NCBI GenBank assembly: GCA_021463165.1
Contig: JAJTWY010000023.1
Location: 1 to 49,287, forward strand
DNA length: 49,287 nt
Direction of reading: 5' to 3'
Source of the DNA: Pyrinomonadaceae bacterium
GTDB lineage: Bacteria > Acidobacteriota > Blastocatellia > Pyrinomonadales > Pyrinomonadaceae
Part shown: positions 16,285 to 24,604 of the stretch, in pieces
How the letters are laid out: every line of letters begins with the position of its first letter
How positions within the stretch are numbered: the first letter of the stretch is position 1
The notes under the pieces: model-generated
What the model saw: the letters and a program-made list of their open reading frames with translations, nothing else
The model's database searches: none
What the model was told of the DNA's origin: nothing
Translations under genes and position numbers: made by a program

Positions 16285-17399
16285 TGACTGAGCTCGAGGA
16301 AAAAACTGAACGCCTGCAGGAAATGCTGGATAAGAATGGCTTCGATATGGTCATCCTCAACGCCCAGCACAACTTTGCATGGCTAACCGGCGGCAGTTCC
16401 AACGCGGTTGACCAGAGCCGTGAGAATGGCGTCGCATCTCTGATGGTGACCCGCACGGGCAAGCGATTCATTCTAACGAACACGATCGAAATAGATCGAA
16501 TGCTGTGCGAGGAGCTGTCGTCGGAGGGTTTCGAGCCAGTTACGATAAGTTGGCAGGACGAAAAGGCGGATCAGGCAAGCGTTCTCAGGAGAGTAAGATC
16601 GGTCGTTGGGCCGAACGCTCGAATAGCGACGGATATTCAGATGTTCGCCGACGTTCCGGCTATCGAAGGCAAGGTCGCGGCGTGTCGATATCGCCTCACT
16701 ACGGACGAAAGGGCCAGATATTCACGGCTTGGCAGGGATGCTTCGGAAGCGATGGACCGAACAGCAAAAGTGGTCGAGCCCGGTGAAACCGAGGTCCAGA
16801 TCGCTGAAAAACTGCGAAATGAGCTGGCCCTCGACGGCATTTCATCGGTTGTAACGCTGGTGGCCGCCGACGACCGCATCGCCAAATTCCGGCACCCTGT
16901 TCCAACGGGAAACCGTTGGAATAAGGGCCTCCTGATGGTAACGTGTGCAAAACGCTTCGGGCTGATAGCCAGCCTTAGCCGCATCGTGTACGTCGGCGCT
17001 GTGCCTGACGATCTAAGAAGGAGGACCGAGGCCGCGGCCAATGTAAACGCCGCGATGCTCGATGCTACGCGTCTCGGTGCGACGGGTTCTGAGATCTATT
17101 CTGCGGCGGCGGCGGCGTACGAGCGCGAGGGATTTCCAGACGAGATAAACCGCCATCATCAGGGCGGGGCCGCCGGATATCGAACGAGAGACTGGGTCGC
17201 ACATCCTCAAAGTTCCGAGACCGTAAACGAATATCAAGGATTTGCATGGAACCCATCGATAACGGGGACGAAGGTAGAGGAAACGGTCATCGTAAACGCC
17301 GATGGGATCGAGGTGATCACCGCGTCGCCGGAGTTTCCCCGGATCGTCGCCGTGATCAACGGACGCGAATACTTTTCTCCCGGTGTCCTATCAATTTAG
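16284..17399 (+). CDS. M24 (creatinase/Xaa-Pro peptidase)-fold protein lacking most metal ligands
   Basis: A 371-residue protein with an N-terminal creatinase-like domain (MVILNAQHNFAWLTGG) and a C-terminal pita-bread domain. In active M24 peptidases two Asp, one His and two Glu bind the metals. Here the segment that should hold both Asp reads LLMVTCAKRFGLIASLSRIV, and the His loop reads HHQGGAAGY rather than HGTGHGIGL; only the late Glu (TKVEET) seems kept. So it is probably not a metallopeptidase; metal-free creatinase shows that the fold can act on small molecules. It starts with GTG, coupled to the SDR gene, and precedes a uronate transporter. Confidence 0.75.
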   Translation: MTELEEKTERLQEMLDKNGFDMVILNAQHNFAWLTGGSSNAVDQSRENGVASLMVTRTGKRFILTNTIEIDRMLCEELSSEGFEPVTISWQDEKADQASVLRRVRSVVGPNARIATDIQMFADVPAIEGKVAACRYRLTTDERARYSRLGRDASEAMDRTAKVVEPGETEVQIAEKLRNELALDGISSVVTLVAADDRIAKFRHPVPTGNRWNKGLLMVTCAKRFGLIASLSRIVYVGAVPDDLRRRTEAAANVNAAMLDATRLGATGSEIYSAAAAAYEREGFPDEINRHHQGGAAGYRTRDWVAHPQSSETVNEYQGFAWNPSITGTKVEETVIVNADGIEVITASPEFPRIVAVINGREYFSPGVLSI

Positions 17400-17415
17400 C
17401 GAGAGGTATTTATAG

Positions 17416-18891
17416 ATGAGCAACGACCAGGCCGAGATCAAGGACAGGGAACTCAACCAGAACGACGGCGAACCTTCACCCGCCGCAGCCGGCAGCGCAA
17501 TGTCCGGCATTGGCGATGCGGTGAAGCGAGTCGGCCATTACCGCTGGGTCATTTGCGGGCTGCTTTTCTTCGCATCGGCGATCAACTACGTTGACCGGCA
17601 AGTGATAGCGATACTAAAGCCGACGCTGCAGGGTGAATTCGGCTGGACCGATATCGATTATGGCTGGATCATTTTCGCCTTCTCGACCGCCTATGCGATC
17701 GGCTTCATCTTCGTAGGGCGATTCATGGACAAGGTCGGCACCAAGCTCGGGTTCACGTTGGCGATCGTCCTGTGGAGCATCGGCGCGCTGCTGCACGCCT
17801 GGGCGGTGGGCGTCGGGGAGATAGCGCAGCCCATAATCACCCCGATAATTAACGGCATTCTCGCAGCTATCAACGCGGTGATCACGCCGCTAGGGTTCGC
17901 ACCCTGGTCGATCGTGCTGTCGGTGTCAGTGGCGGGTTTCATCGTAGCAAGATTCGTACTCGGGCTCGGCGAATCGGGCAATTTCCCGGCTGCCATCAAG
18001 ACAACCGCGGAGTGGTTTCCAAAAAAGGAGCGTGCTCTTTCCACCGGCATCTTCAATGCCGGCACTAACGTCGGCGCCCTGGTAACGCCGTTGGTGGTTC
18101 CTATTCTCGTAGCCATTTGGGGCTGGTATGAAGCTTTTATCGTCACCGGCATACTTGGTTTCATCTGGCTTGCGGTTTGGCTGTGGCTTTACCAGCGCCC
18201 CGACGAGCATCCAAAATTATCTCCGGAAGAGCTCGCATATATTCAAAGCGACCCTTCGGATCCGGTCACCAAAGTGCCTTGGGCGCGGTTGATAAGGTTT
18301 CGGCAAACGTGGGCGTTCGCTCTTGGCAAGTTTCTGACGGACCCGATCTGGTGGATATATCTTTTCTGGGTGCCTGACTTCCTTCAGCGGCAGCATGGAC
18401 TCGACCTCAAATCCTTCGGCCTGCCCATCGCCGTTATCTATATTATCGCCGATATCGGCAGCGTGGGCGGCGGGTGGATATCGTCGGCCCTTATAAAGCG
18501 CGGTGTAACGATAAATCGATCACGAAAGACCGCGATGCTCATTTGCGCACTTGCGGTCGTTCCGATCGTGCTTGCTTCGGTCACGTCGAACCTCTGGCTC
18601 AGCGTCATTCTGATCGGGATCGCGGCTGCCGCTCATCAAGGTTGGTCGGCCAATCTGTTTACGTTGACCTCGGACACCTTCCCGAAACAGGCGGTTGGGT
18701 CGGTTGTCGGGATCGGCGGGATGCTCGGCGCGATCGGAGGAATGGTCATCGCTCCGCTCGTCGGCTACATACTTGCCCGCACCGGAAGCTACGTTCCGAT
18801 CTTCATCATCGCTGCCTCCGCATACCTGGTTGCGTTGACCTTGATCCATTTGCTGTCGCCGAAGCTGGAACCGGCAGAGTTGAACGATTGA
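17416..18891 (+). CDS. exuT: Hexuronate transporter, MFS anion:cation symporter family
   Basis: A 491-residue, 12-helix MFS protein. The first helix (CGLLFFASAINYVDRQVIA) carries the NYxDR signature of the ACS family, which includes ExuT, and a motif A-like loop reads GRFMDKVGTKLG. It has a hydrophilic N-terminal tail of about 40 residues and an extra hydrophobic stretch between helices 3 and 4 (about 130-165) that makes it longer than E. coli ExuT. Galacturonate or glucuronate uptake is inferred from family and context. AGAGG lies upstream of the ATG. It converges on the GH43 gene with a 17-base gap. Confidence 0.82.
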   Translation: MSNDQAEIKDRELNQNDGEPSPAAAGSAMSGIGDAVKRVGHYRWVICGLLFFASAINYVDRQVIAILKPTLQGEFGWTDIDYGWIIFAFSTAYAIGFIFVGRFMDKVGTKLGFTLAIVLWSIGALLHAWAVGVGEIAQPIITPIINGILAAINAVITPLGFAPWSIVLSVSVAGFIVARFVLGLGESGNFPAAIKTTAEWFPKKERALSTGIFNAGTNVGALVTPLVVPILVAIWGWYEAFIVTGILGFIWLAVWLWLYQRPDEHPKLSPEELAYIQSDPSDPVTKVPWARLIRFRQTWAFALGKFLTDPIWWIYLFWVPDFLQRQHGLDLKSFGLPIAVIYIIADIGSVGGGWISSALIKRGVTINRSRKTAMLICALAVVPIVLASVTSNLWLSVILIGIAAAAHQGWSANLFTLTSDTFPKQAVGSVVGIGGMLGAIGGMVIAPLVGYILARTGSYVPIFIIAASAYLVALTLIHLLSPKLEPAELND

Positions 18892-18908
18892 TCCGGGGCT
18901 GCTGCGTG

Positions 18909-20531
18909 CTATGATACCGGCTCGAATCTGAACCAGTCGATATCAACAGAGCCGGCATCGTTGAATCGGCCGGGGCGGTTGAAGACGAAACCGACCTTGG
19001 CACCGATCCAGCGTCCCTGCCGGGCCGTAAACGTCTGGCCCACTGGAGTGAATGTTCGGCCGTCGGTACTATAGCTGAACGTACACCGGGCATCTTCGCG
19101 GACGGTCACCCGCAGATATAGATCCCTTTCCGAGATCGGCTGTTGTGCGGTCTCGGTCTCGGCTGTGCCGCGATCTGCGTCCTTTGCCGATGCCTGAGAA
19201 ACGTAAAGTTTGCCGCCCCGATTTGTAAGTCCGATGAGCGAATAATCGAGCCCCATAACGACCAGCCCAAACCGCTCACCATCAAATCGCGGATCGATGC
19301 GTAGTTTTGCGGTTGCGACAAACTCATCCGCCGGGAATTTCTGCAGGAGAAGATTGGGCAGGTCCCAAAGGTTCTTGTAGCCCTCGGGCTGTTGGACGGA
19401 GAACATTCGGAAAACACCCCGATCGGGAAACGGAAAGCCCCATCTTCCGTCTCTGTTCGCGTGCCATTGCCACTGAAGCCCAAGGGCTGCCTCGTTGAAC
19501 TCGTCGGAGTCGGGCGGAGTTTGGATCGCGTGGGCCCCTGCGACCGCCGGTTTGCGGTATCGGAGGACCGGTTCACCCGTCCCATCGGCGTCGTTATCCG
19601 TTCCCGCAACCGGGAAGCCGCCCTTCCACGCTACGGGCTGCAGATGCACGACTCGCCCGTAGGCGCCTTTGTCCTGAAAATGAAGAAACCACCATTCGCC
19701 GTCCTGAGTATCGACAAACGCCCCCTGATGCGGTCCGTTTATGTTGGTCTTTCCTTGAGCTAAGACGACCTTGCGTTCGTAGGGGCCGTAAATATTGCGG
19801 GAACGAAGAGCGAGCTGCCAACCGGTCGCAACACCTCCGGCCGGAGCAAAAATATAATAATAGCCGTCCCGCTTGAGAAATTTCGGCCCTTCGACAGTCG
19901 GGTCGGCATCGTGTCCGTCGAAAACCATTACGCCATCGTCCAGCAGCCTCGTGCCATCCGGGCTCATTTTTTTGACGACCAGCAGGCTCTTGATCCCGGC
20001 GCGCGTGCCGGCGAAGGCGTGAACCAGGTATGCCTTTCCGTCGTCATCCCACAAAGGGCACGGGTCAATCAGGCCCTTGCCTTCGGCGATCAGCAATGGT
20101 GCGGACCACTCGCCTTTCGGATCCTTGGTCTTCGTCATGTAGATGCCATGATCCGGATCGCCATAGAAAATGTAGAATTCGCCGCCGTGATAGCGTATCG
20201 AAGGGGCCCAAACACCACCGCCATGGACCGGCTTTGAAAAAATGTCCTTAGGCTCCTGAACCTTGAGAGCATGGTTGATAAGGCGCCAATTGACGAGGTC
20301 GCGCGAATGAAGGATGGGAAGCCCCGGTATGCTGTTAAAGCTCGACGACGTAAGGTAATAGTCGTCTCCGACGCGGACGGCATCAGGGTCCGAATAATCG
20401 GCGTTCAAAACAGGGTTCCGGTATGTACCGTCACCATTGTCGGCGACCCATACCTTTGATGCCTGAGCCGAGGCGATCAAGGGATACAGGAACATAAGCG
20501 AGATCAGCAATGATTTCGTCAAAGCGTGCAT
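18909..20531 (-). CDS. Secreted GH43-family glycoside hydrolase with C-terminal beta-sandwich
   Basis: A 540-residue protein with a signal peptide (cleaved near ASAQA). The five-bladed propeller shows the GH43 catalytic triad: base Asp48 (YSDPDAV), pKa-modulating Asp156 (GLIDPCP) and acid Glu214 (TVEGPKF). A second domain from about 345 (DSDEFNEAALGLQWQW to the end) is the GH43_C2/DUF1349-like concanavalin fold seen in beta-xylosidases and arabinofuranosidases. It probably removes arabinose or xylose side chains from pectin or hemicellulose. It lies 17 bases after the GntR gene at the end of the leftward pectin unit. Confidence 0.88.
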   Translation of the reverse strand: MHALTKSLLISLMFLYPLIASAQASKVWVADNGDGTYRNPVLNADYSDPDAVRVGDDYYLTSSSFNSIPGLPILHSRDLVNWRLINHALKVQEPKDIFSKPVHGGGVWAPSIRYHGGEFYIFYGDPDHGIYMTKTKDPKGEWSAPLLIAEGKGLIDPCPLWDDDGKAYLVHAFAGTRAGIKSLLVVKKMSPDGTRLLDDGVMVFDGHDADPTVEGPKFLKRDGYYYIFAPAGGVATGWQLALRSRNIYGPYERKVVLAQGKTNINGPHQGAFVDTQDGEWWFLHFQDKGAYGRVVHLQPVAWKGGFPVAGTDNDADGTGEPVLRYRKPAVAGAHAIQTPPDSDEFNEAALGLQWQWHANRDGRWGFPFPDRGVFRMFSVQQPEGYKNLWDLPNLLLQKFPADEFVATAKLRIDPRFDGERFGLVVMGLDYSLIGLTNRGGKLYVSQASAKDADRGTAETETAQQPISERDLYLRVTVREDARCTFSYSTDGRTFTPVGQTFTARQGRWIGAKVGFVFNRPGRFNDAGSVDIDWFRFEPVS

Positions 20532-20548
20532 AGGCTAGCGATAGTCTT

Positions 20549-21337
20549 CTAGGGTTTGGATCCGTTCGTATGCTGCGATGCCTCCTGTTCTTCGAGCCTT
20601 TGTGCCTTCTGGGTCTCGGTCAGGTGGTCATACATCGCACGGCTCGCGGCTTCAGGGTCGCGTTCTCTGAGCGCACGATAGATATTGTGGTGCTGTTCGG
20701 CCGATTCCTTCAGATCGCGTGCGCGCTTGACCGTCTTTGAACGGCTGTCGAAAAGGATGGTTGCGACCATGTTCATCAACGAGGTGAGGATCCGGTTGTT
20801 CGAAGCCGCCGCGATGGTCTGGTGAAACTTCATGTCGTGCACCAGATACTGCTCGGGGTCGTCGAGCGATGCATACATCCCCGCGATCTGCTCTGCCATC
20901 TGGGTCATCTGCTCCGAGGTTGCCCGCTCGGCCGCCATTCCGGCGATGCTCATTTCGAGAGCAAGGCGTGCCTCGAACATCTCATCGGTCGTAAAGCCAT
21001 GAAGCGCCGAGAGCATCCTGAGCGGGCTGCTGTCCAGCGTCGGCGATTCAGCACGCTCGGCAACGAAGGTTCCTGCACCCTGCCTTGACTGCAGTATTCC
21101 TACGGTCGCGAGCGAGCGAATGCCTGCACGCAGCGTAGGGCGGCTGACCCCAAGCAGTTTTGCGAGGTCACGCTCGGGCGGCAGGCGGTCGCCGGGAGAC
21201 AGCTCACCGTTGTGTATCATATCGCGCAGCCGGGCAACGACCTCTTCAGCCGTTGTGCCACTCTTTTCAGAATTGAGATTCTGGAATATAGCCGCGGTCC
21301 GCTTTGGCATAGCTCGCTGTTCGATCCTCGTTACCAT
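20549..21337 (-). CDS. FadR-type GntR transcriptional regulator of the pectin locus
   Basis: A 262-residue regulator. A winged helix-turn-helix occupies about residues 30-95 (LPPERDLAKLLGVSRPTLR, then GAGTFV), followed by an FCD ligand domain with RLALEMSIAGMAAERA and the metal/ligand motif DMKFHQTIAAASNN. This is the family of UxuR, ExuR and KdgR-like uronate sensors. The ATG at 21337 follows AGGATAGG; a later ATG at 21310 is possible. It lies within the enzyme unit, between the cupin and GH43 genes, and the ATTGGT-ACCAAT palindromes nearby are its likely operators. The effector is unknown; a uronate or KDG is likely. Confidence 0.87.
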   Translation of the reverse strand: MVTRIEQRAMPKRTAAIFQNLNSEKSGTTAEEVVARLRDMIHNGELSPGDRLPPERDLAKLLGVSRPTLRAGIRSLATVGILQSRQGAGTFVAERAESPTLDSSPLRMLSALHGFTTDEMFEARLALEMSIAGMAAERATSEQMTQMAEQIAGMYASLDDPEQYLVHDMKFHQTIAAASNNRILTSLMNMVATILFDSRSKTVKRARDLKESAEQHHNIYRALRERDPEAASRAMYDHLTETQKAQRLEEQEASQHTNGSKP

Positions 21338-21372
21338 CCTATCCTAACTATCCGGGTTAGTCGAAAAAACAC

Positions 21373-21876
21373 CTATTTCTGTTCCGCCGCGAAGATCTTG
21401 ATCAGGATCATCGTGAATTTCTTGTCGGTAACCGTCCGCTGATGCGGCGTTCCGCGCGGGACAAAGACGAGATCGCCCTTCTTGATCGTGACCCTCTCGC
21501 CGCCGGTCGAGGATTCGGCCCGCCATTCGCCGGGCGACACCTCCCGAGCACCGACCAATGACCCGCCAAGCATCAGCGTTGCGGACCCGTTGGTCACGTA
21601 GTAAACGTCATCAGAACCGTCGTGCACCTCGTGAAGGTCGTTTACGCGGTTCGAGTCGTGAAATATCGCTATCCGAGCCTGTTGGCCGGCCGCGGCGACG
21701 ATATCCTGGTTCGTATTTCCCGGTTTTTTGACGAGCAGATCTGCGATCTCGGAAAGCTGCTTGCCGGTTTTCACGATGAATGGCTTCGCGGCAGTCAACG
21801 GCCGGCGGTCCTGCGCCGCCGCCGCTGCACTCACTGCGAACACGACCAGGGCGATAAGAATGCCTCTCGTTTTCAT
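21373..21876 (-). CDS. Secreted single-cupin protein
   Basis: A 167-residue protein with a clear signal peptide (MKTRGILIALVVFAVSAAAA, cut near AAAQD). The cupin core shows HEVHDGSDDVYYVTNGSA in the first motif and KKGDLVFVPRGTPHQ in the second, so metal binding through several His/Glu residues is plausible. The start at 21876 is chosen because it has AGGAAAG upstream, gives a signal peptide and follows the GH105 stop by two bases; the frame extends further upstream only inside the GH105 gene. Function is unknown: sugar binding or processing of uronate products in the periplasm is possible. Confidence 0.82.
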   Translation of the reverse strand: MKTRGILIALVVFAVSAAAAAQDRRPLTAAKPFIVKTGKQLSEIADLLVKKPGNTNQDIVAAAGQQARIAIFHDSNRVNDLHEVHDGSDDVYYVTNGSATLMLGGSLVGAREVSPGEWRAESSTGGERVTIKKGDLVFVPRGTPHQRTVTDKKFTMILIKIFAAEQK

Positions 21877-21878
21877 AA

Positions 21879-23783
21879 TCACTTTCCTGCCTGGGCGATC
21901 AACCATCTGCTCAGATCCTGTGCGGCCTTGAAATTCTCGAATTCGGCCGGCAAACGCCTGCCATCGGTATATTCGTTGTAGAGCCATGGGTCGCCGAGAA
22001 CCAGCACGGTTCCTTTACCGTGCTTTGCAACCGCCATTAGGTTCGCGCCGTTGACCGCAAGGATCGGTTTTGCCTCCCGCGAGATGCTGATCGATGAAAC
22101 TTCCTTGAGAAAGATCTGTTTTGCGGTCTTGAATATGGGGTTTCCGGCCGGAATAGCTACCTTTCCCATCTGATAATCGTTGTTCAGCACCGGATATTTC
22201 TTATCCTTGTTGAAGACTATGCCGAAGTTTGCTCCAAGTTCACTGAACCTATCGAGCTCGGCGTTGCCGGCGTCGTTGCCGAACATCACAAGGACCCCGC
22301 CCTTTTTGACCCAATCCGCGATGACAGCCATGTGCTGCGGTTCGATGTAATTCGGGCTGGCCGTCTCCTTGTCGGTGTCAGGGTCAACGATGATATAGAC
22401 ATCGGCTCCCGTTAGATTTTCGGCCGTCGGAGCGGCTGAAAGCTGTTTGATCTCCGCTCCCAGCGACCGAAAGATATTGCCCCAGATCGAATAGCCCGAA
22501 TCGAGCTTTTCATCGAATTTGTAGTGCCAGACCTCATCCTTGCCGAGTTTGTTCTTTCGCACCTCGTGATTGAAGTGATCATCCAGAACTATCGTCTTGC
22601 CTCGCCCGGGCCAGCCGCGTTTGTAGTTTTCGATCTCTACCGCCGCCCTGATCGCCGGGCCGAGGCCCTTGGGATCATTGGTCCTGACCTTTTCGCTCAT
22701 GTAGTATTCGTAGCTTCCGTCGCGATAAGGATTTCCGCCGAGGCCGGAAACCGAGACCGTTCCTTCCCACGTCGCCTCACCTTTCTCGTTGGTCTTGATG
22801 AATTCCCGCTGAATGCCTGCCCATCCGGTCGTTGCTACCTTCATATACTTGTCTGGAAGGTAGCCCTCGCGGACGCCGCGTGCCAATGCGTAAACGAACA
22901 TCGCCGATGCGGATGATTCGAGATAATTCTTCTCCCGGCCCGGGAAGTCGAGAATATCCCACCAAACGCCTGACCTCTTGTCCTGTACAAGTTCCACGGC
23001 GGCTGCCAACCGATTGAGGATCGCTATCAACTCGCCACGCCGAGGATGGTCTTTTGGAAAATTCTCGAGCGTATCGACCAGCCCCATCGCGTACCAGCCC
23101 ATCGCACGGCCCCAGAAATGCGGAGACTGGCCGGTTTCCTTGTTCGCCCATCGCTGCTCCTTCGACTCATCCCAGCCGTGGTAGAGAAGGCCGGTCTTTG
23201 CATCGCGGGCGTGTTTTTCCATCCAGACGAACTGGTTTGCGATGTCGTCCCAGTTTTCCTCACCGAAGGTCGCTGAGTATTCGGCGTAGAAGGGCTGACC
23301 CATGTAGAGCCCGTCGAGCCACATCTGCCATGGATAGATCTTCTTATGCCAAAAGCCGCCCTCTTTGGTTCGCGGATGCGTCTTCAATTGTGAGCGAAGC
23401 AGTTCGACCATCTTGTAATATCGGAGATCGCCGGTCGCACGCCAGAGCGTAAGCATTGAAGTTCCGGGCGTGATGTGGTCGATGTTGTATTCCTCGAGGT
23501 CGTAGTCCTTGTGGTTGCCTTTGTCATCGATCCAATGATCCATCCCCTTCCGGATATGGTCAAAATACCTGGCGTCGCCGGTCGCATACCACATGGCCTC
23601 GATGCCCTTGTGTACGACGCCCTGATCGTACGTCCAGCTGCGTGGAATGCCCGGTAGATTTCGGTCATCCAGCCAAAGCCGCTTCATAGCGATCTCGGCA
23701 AGCCGTTCAGAATCAGTCGCGGCCTGGGCCGCCACGCCCACCGTTGCGGTGAAGAAGAGCAATGATAAGAGTATGGTTTTCAT
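21879..23783 (-). CDS. Unsaturated rhamnogalacturonyl/galacturonyl hydrolase, GH105, with C-terminal extension
   Basis: A 634-residue secreted protein. After a signal peptide (to about 20), residues 25-385 form the GH88/GH105 alpha/alpha barrel, with the catalytic aspartate Asp157 in PWQMWLDGLYMGQPF and conserved GRAMGWYAMGL. GH105 enzymes hydrate and release the unsaturated uronic acid left at the non-reducing end by pectate and rhamnogalacturonan lyases. Residues from about 390 form a second domain (TIVLDDHFNHE, YIIVDPDTDKE, GGVLVMFGNDAGN) like a DUF4350/class I glutamine amidotransferase-type fold without an obvious catalytic Cys. This makes it nearly twice the usual GH105 length. Confidence 0.88.
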   Translation of the reverse strand: MKTILLSLLFFTATVGVAAQAATDSERLAEIAMKRLWLDDRNLPGIPRSWTYDQGVVHKGIEAMWYATGDARYFDHIRKGMDHWIDDKGNHKDYDLEEYNIDHITPGTSMLTLWRATGDLRYYKMVELLRSQLKTHPRTKEGGFWHKKIYPWQMWLDGLYMGQPFYAEYSATFGEENWDDIANQFVWMEKHARDAKTGLLYHGWDESKEQRWANKETGQSPHFWGRAMGWYAMGLVDTLENFPKDHPRRGELIAILNRLAAAVELVQDKRSGVWWDILDFPGREKNYLESSASAMFVYALARGVREGYLPDKYMKVATTGWAGIQREFIKTNEKGEATWEGTVSVSGLGGNPYRDGSYEYYMSEKVRTNDPKGLGPAIRAAVEIENYKRGWPGRGKTIVLDDHFNHEVRKNKLGKDEVWHYKFDEKLDSGYSIWGNIFRSLGAEIKQLSAAPTAENLTGADVYIIVDPDTDKETASPNYIEPQHMAVIADWVKKGGVLVMFGNDAGNAELDRFSELGANFGIVFNKDKKYPVLNNDYQMGKVAIPAGNPIFKTAKQIFLKEVSSISISREAKPILAVNGANLMAVAKHGKGTVLVLGDPWLYNEYTDGRRLPAEFENFKAAQDLSRWLIAQAGK

Positions 23784-23814
23784 AGCGCTCAGTTCTTTAA
23801 CGGTACTGCCCGAT

Positions 23815-24570
23815 TCATCGATCGATCATGTGCCTGGTCAGGCCGACGATCTTTTGCTCCCTGATCCCGGCGATCGCAGCCTCGGCAACGAGGTCGGCGC
23901 CGTAGGGCGACAAATGCGTATTGTCCTCAATTCCTTTTGGATAATTTGCATCTTCGCCCGGTTTTAGATGAAGGAAGAGCTTCTTGGACCCCAATTCACC
24001 GTACGATGCCAAAATCGCCTCGGTCTTATTTCCCATGTCGATCAGGGTGACGCGATGATCTCGCGCCACCTGCCGGACCAATTCAGGATATTCGCCATGG
24101 GTTTGTACGACCTTCCCGCCCTCGAACCGCCGCCTGGCGATCGATGTCATCAGGATAGGGATAGCATGTTTTGACCGCACGTCCTCAACAAAGTGAGCGA
24201 GATTTGCTTTGTAGTCTTCCGGAGATGCGTAACGGACGGGGTTGTCCTTCTTTTGGTCGTTGTGACCGAACTGGATAAAGACATAGTCGCCCTTCCGCAA
24301 GGAATCGACAAGCTGCTTCCATCGGCCTTCGGCGATGAACGATGTCGTACTTCGCCCGTTCATTGCACGGTTATCGACCTTCACCGTTCCCGGTTTGAAC
24401 TTTCGCCCCAGCATCTCACCCCAGCCCGTCTCCGGCCGCTTGTCAACTGCCTTGACCGCCATTGTTGAATCACCGGCGAGGAAGATCGTCGGCGCTCGCT
24501 GCGCCAGGACGACCGTCATGAACAGGTTCATTAGGACAAAAAGGATGAGTAGCCTCATAAGTTCGACCAT
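23815..24570 (-). CDS. Rhamnogalacturonan acetylesterase, SGNH family (CE12-like)
   Basis: A secreted esterase of about 251 residues. SGNH motifs: block I FLAGDST with nucleophile Ser35, Gly72 in MNGRS, Asn104 in GHND, and the Asp216/His219 pair in EDNTHLSPYGA. This matches rhamnogalacturonan acetylesterases that deacetylate pectin backbones so that lyases can act. I choose the ATG at 24570 because it leads straight into the signal peptide (LMRLLILFVLMNLF); an ATG at 24603, one base after the GH28 stop, would add an Arg-rich stretch, and 24558 is another option. Confidence 0.85.
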   Translation of the reverse strand: MVELMRLLILFVLMNLFMTVVLAQRAPTIFLAGDSTMAVKAVDKRPETGWGEMLGRKFKPGTVKVDNRAMNGRSTTSFIAEGRWKQLVDSLRKGDYVFIQFGHNDQKKDNPVRYASPEDYKANLAHFVEDVRSKHAIPILMTSIARRRFEGGKVVQTHGEYPELVRQVARDHRVTLIDMGNKTEAILASYGELGSKKLFLHLKPGEDANYPKGIEDNTHLSPYGADLVAEAAIAGIREQKIVGLTRHMIDR

Positions 24571-24604
24571 TTTCCGAGATAAGCGCGCCGGCCGCCGAGA
24601 CATC

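Noticed and set aside
21877..21987. Upstream extension of the cupin protein
   Set aside because: It lies within the GH105 coding region; the ATG at 21876 has a Shine-Dalgarno sequence and a signal peptide.
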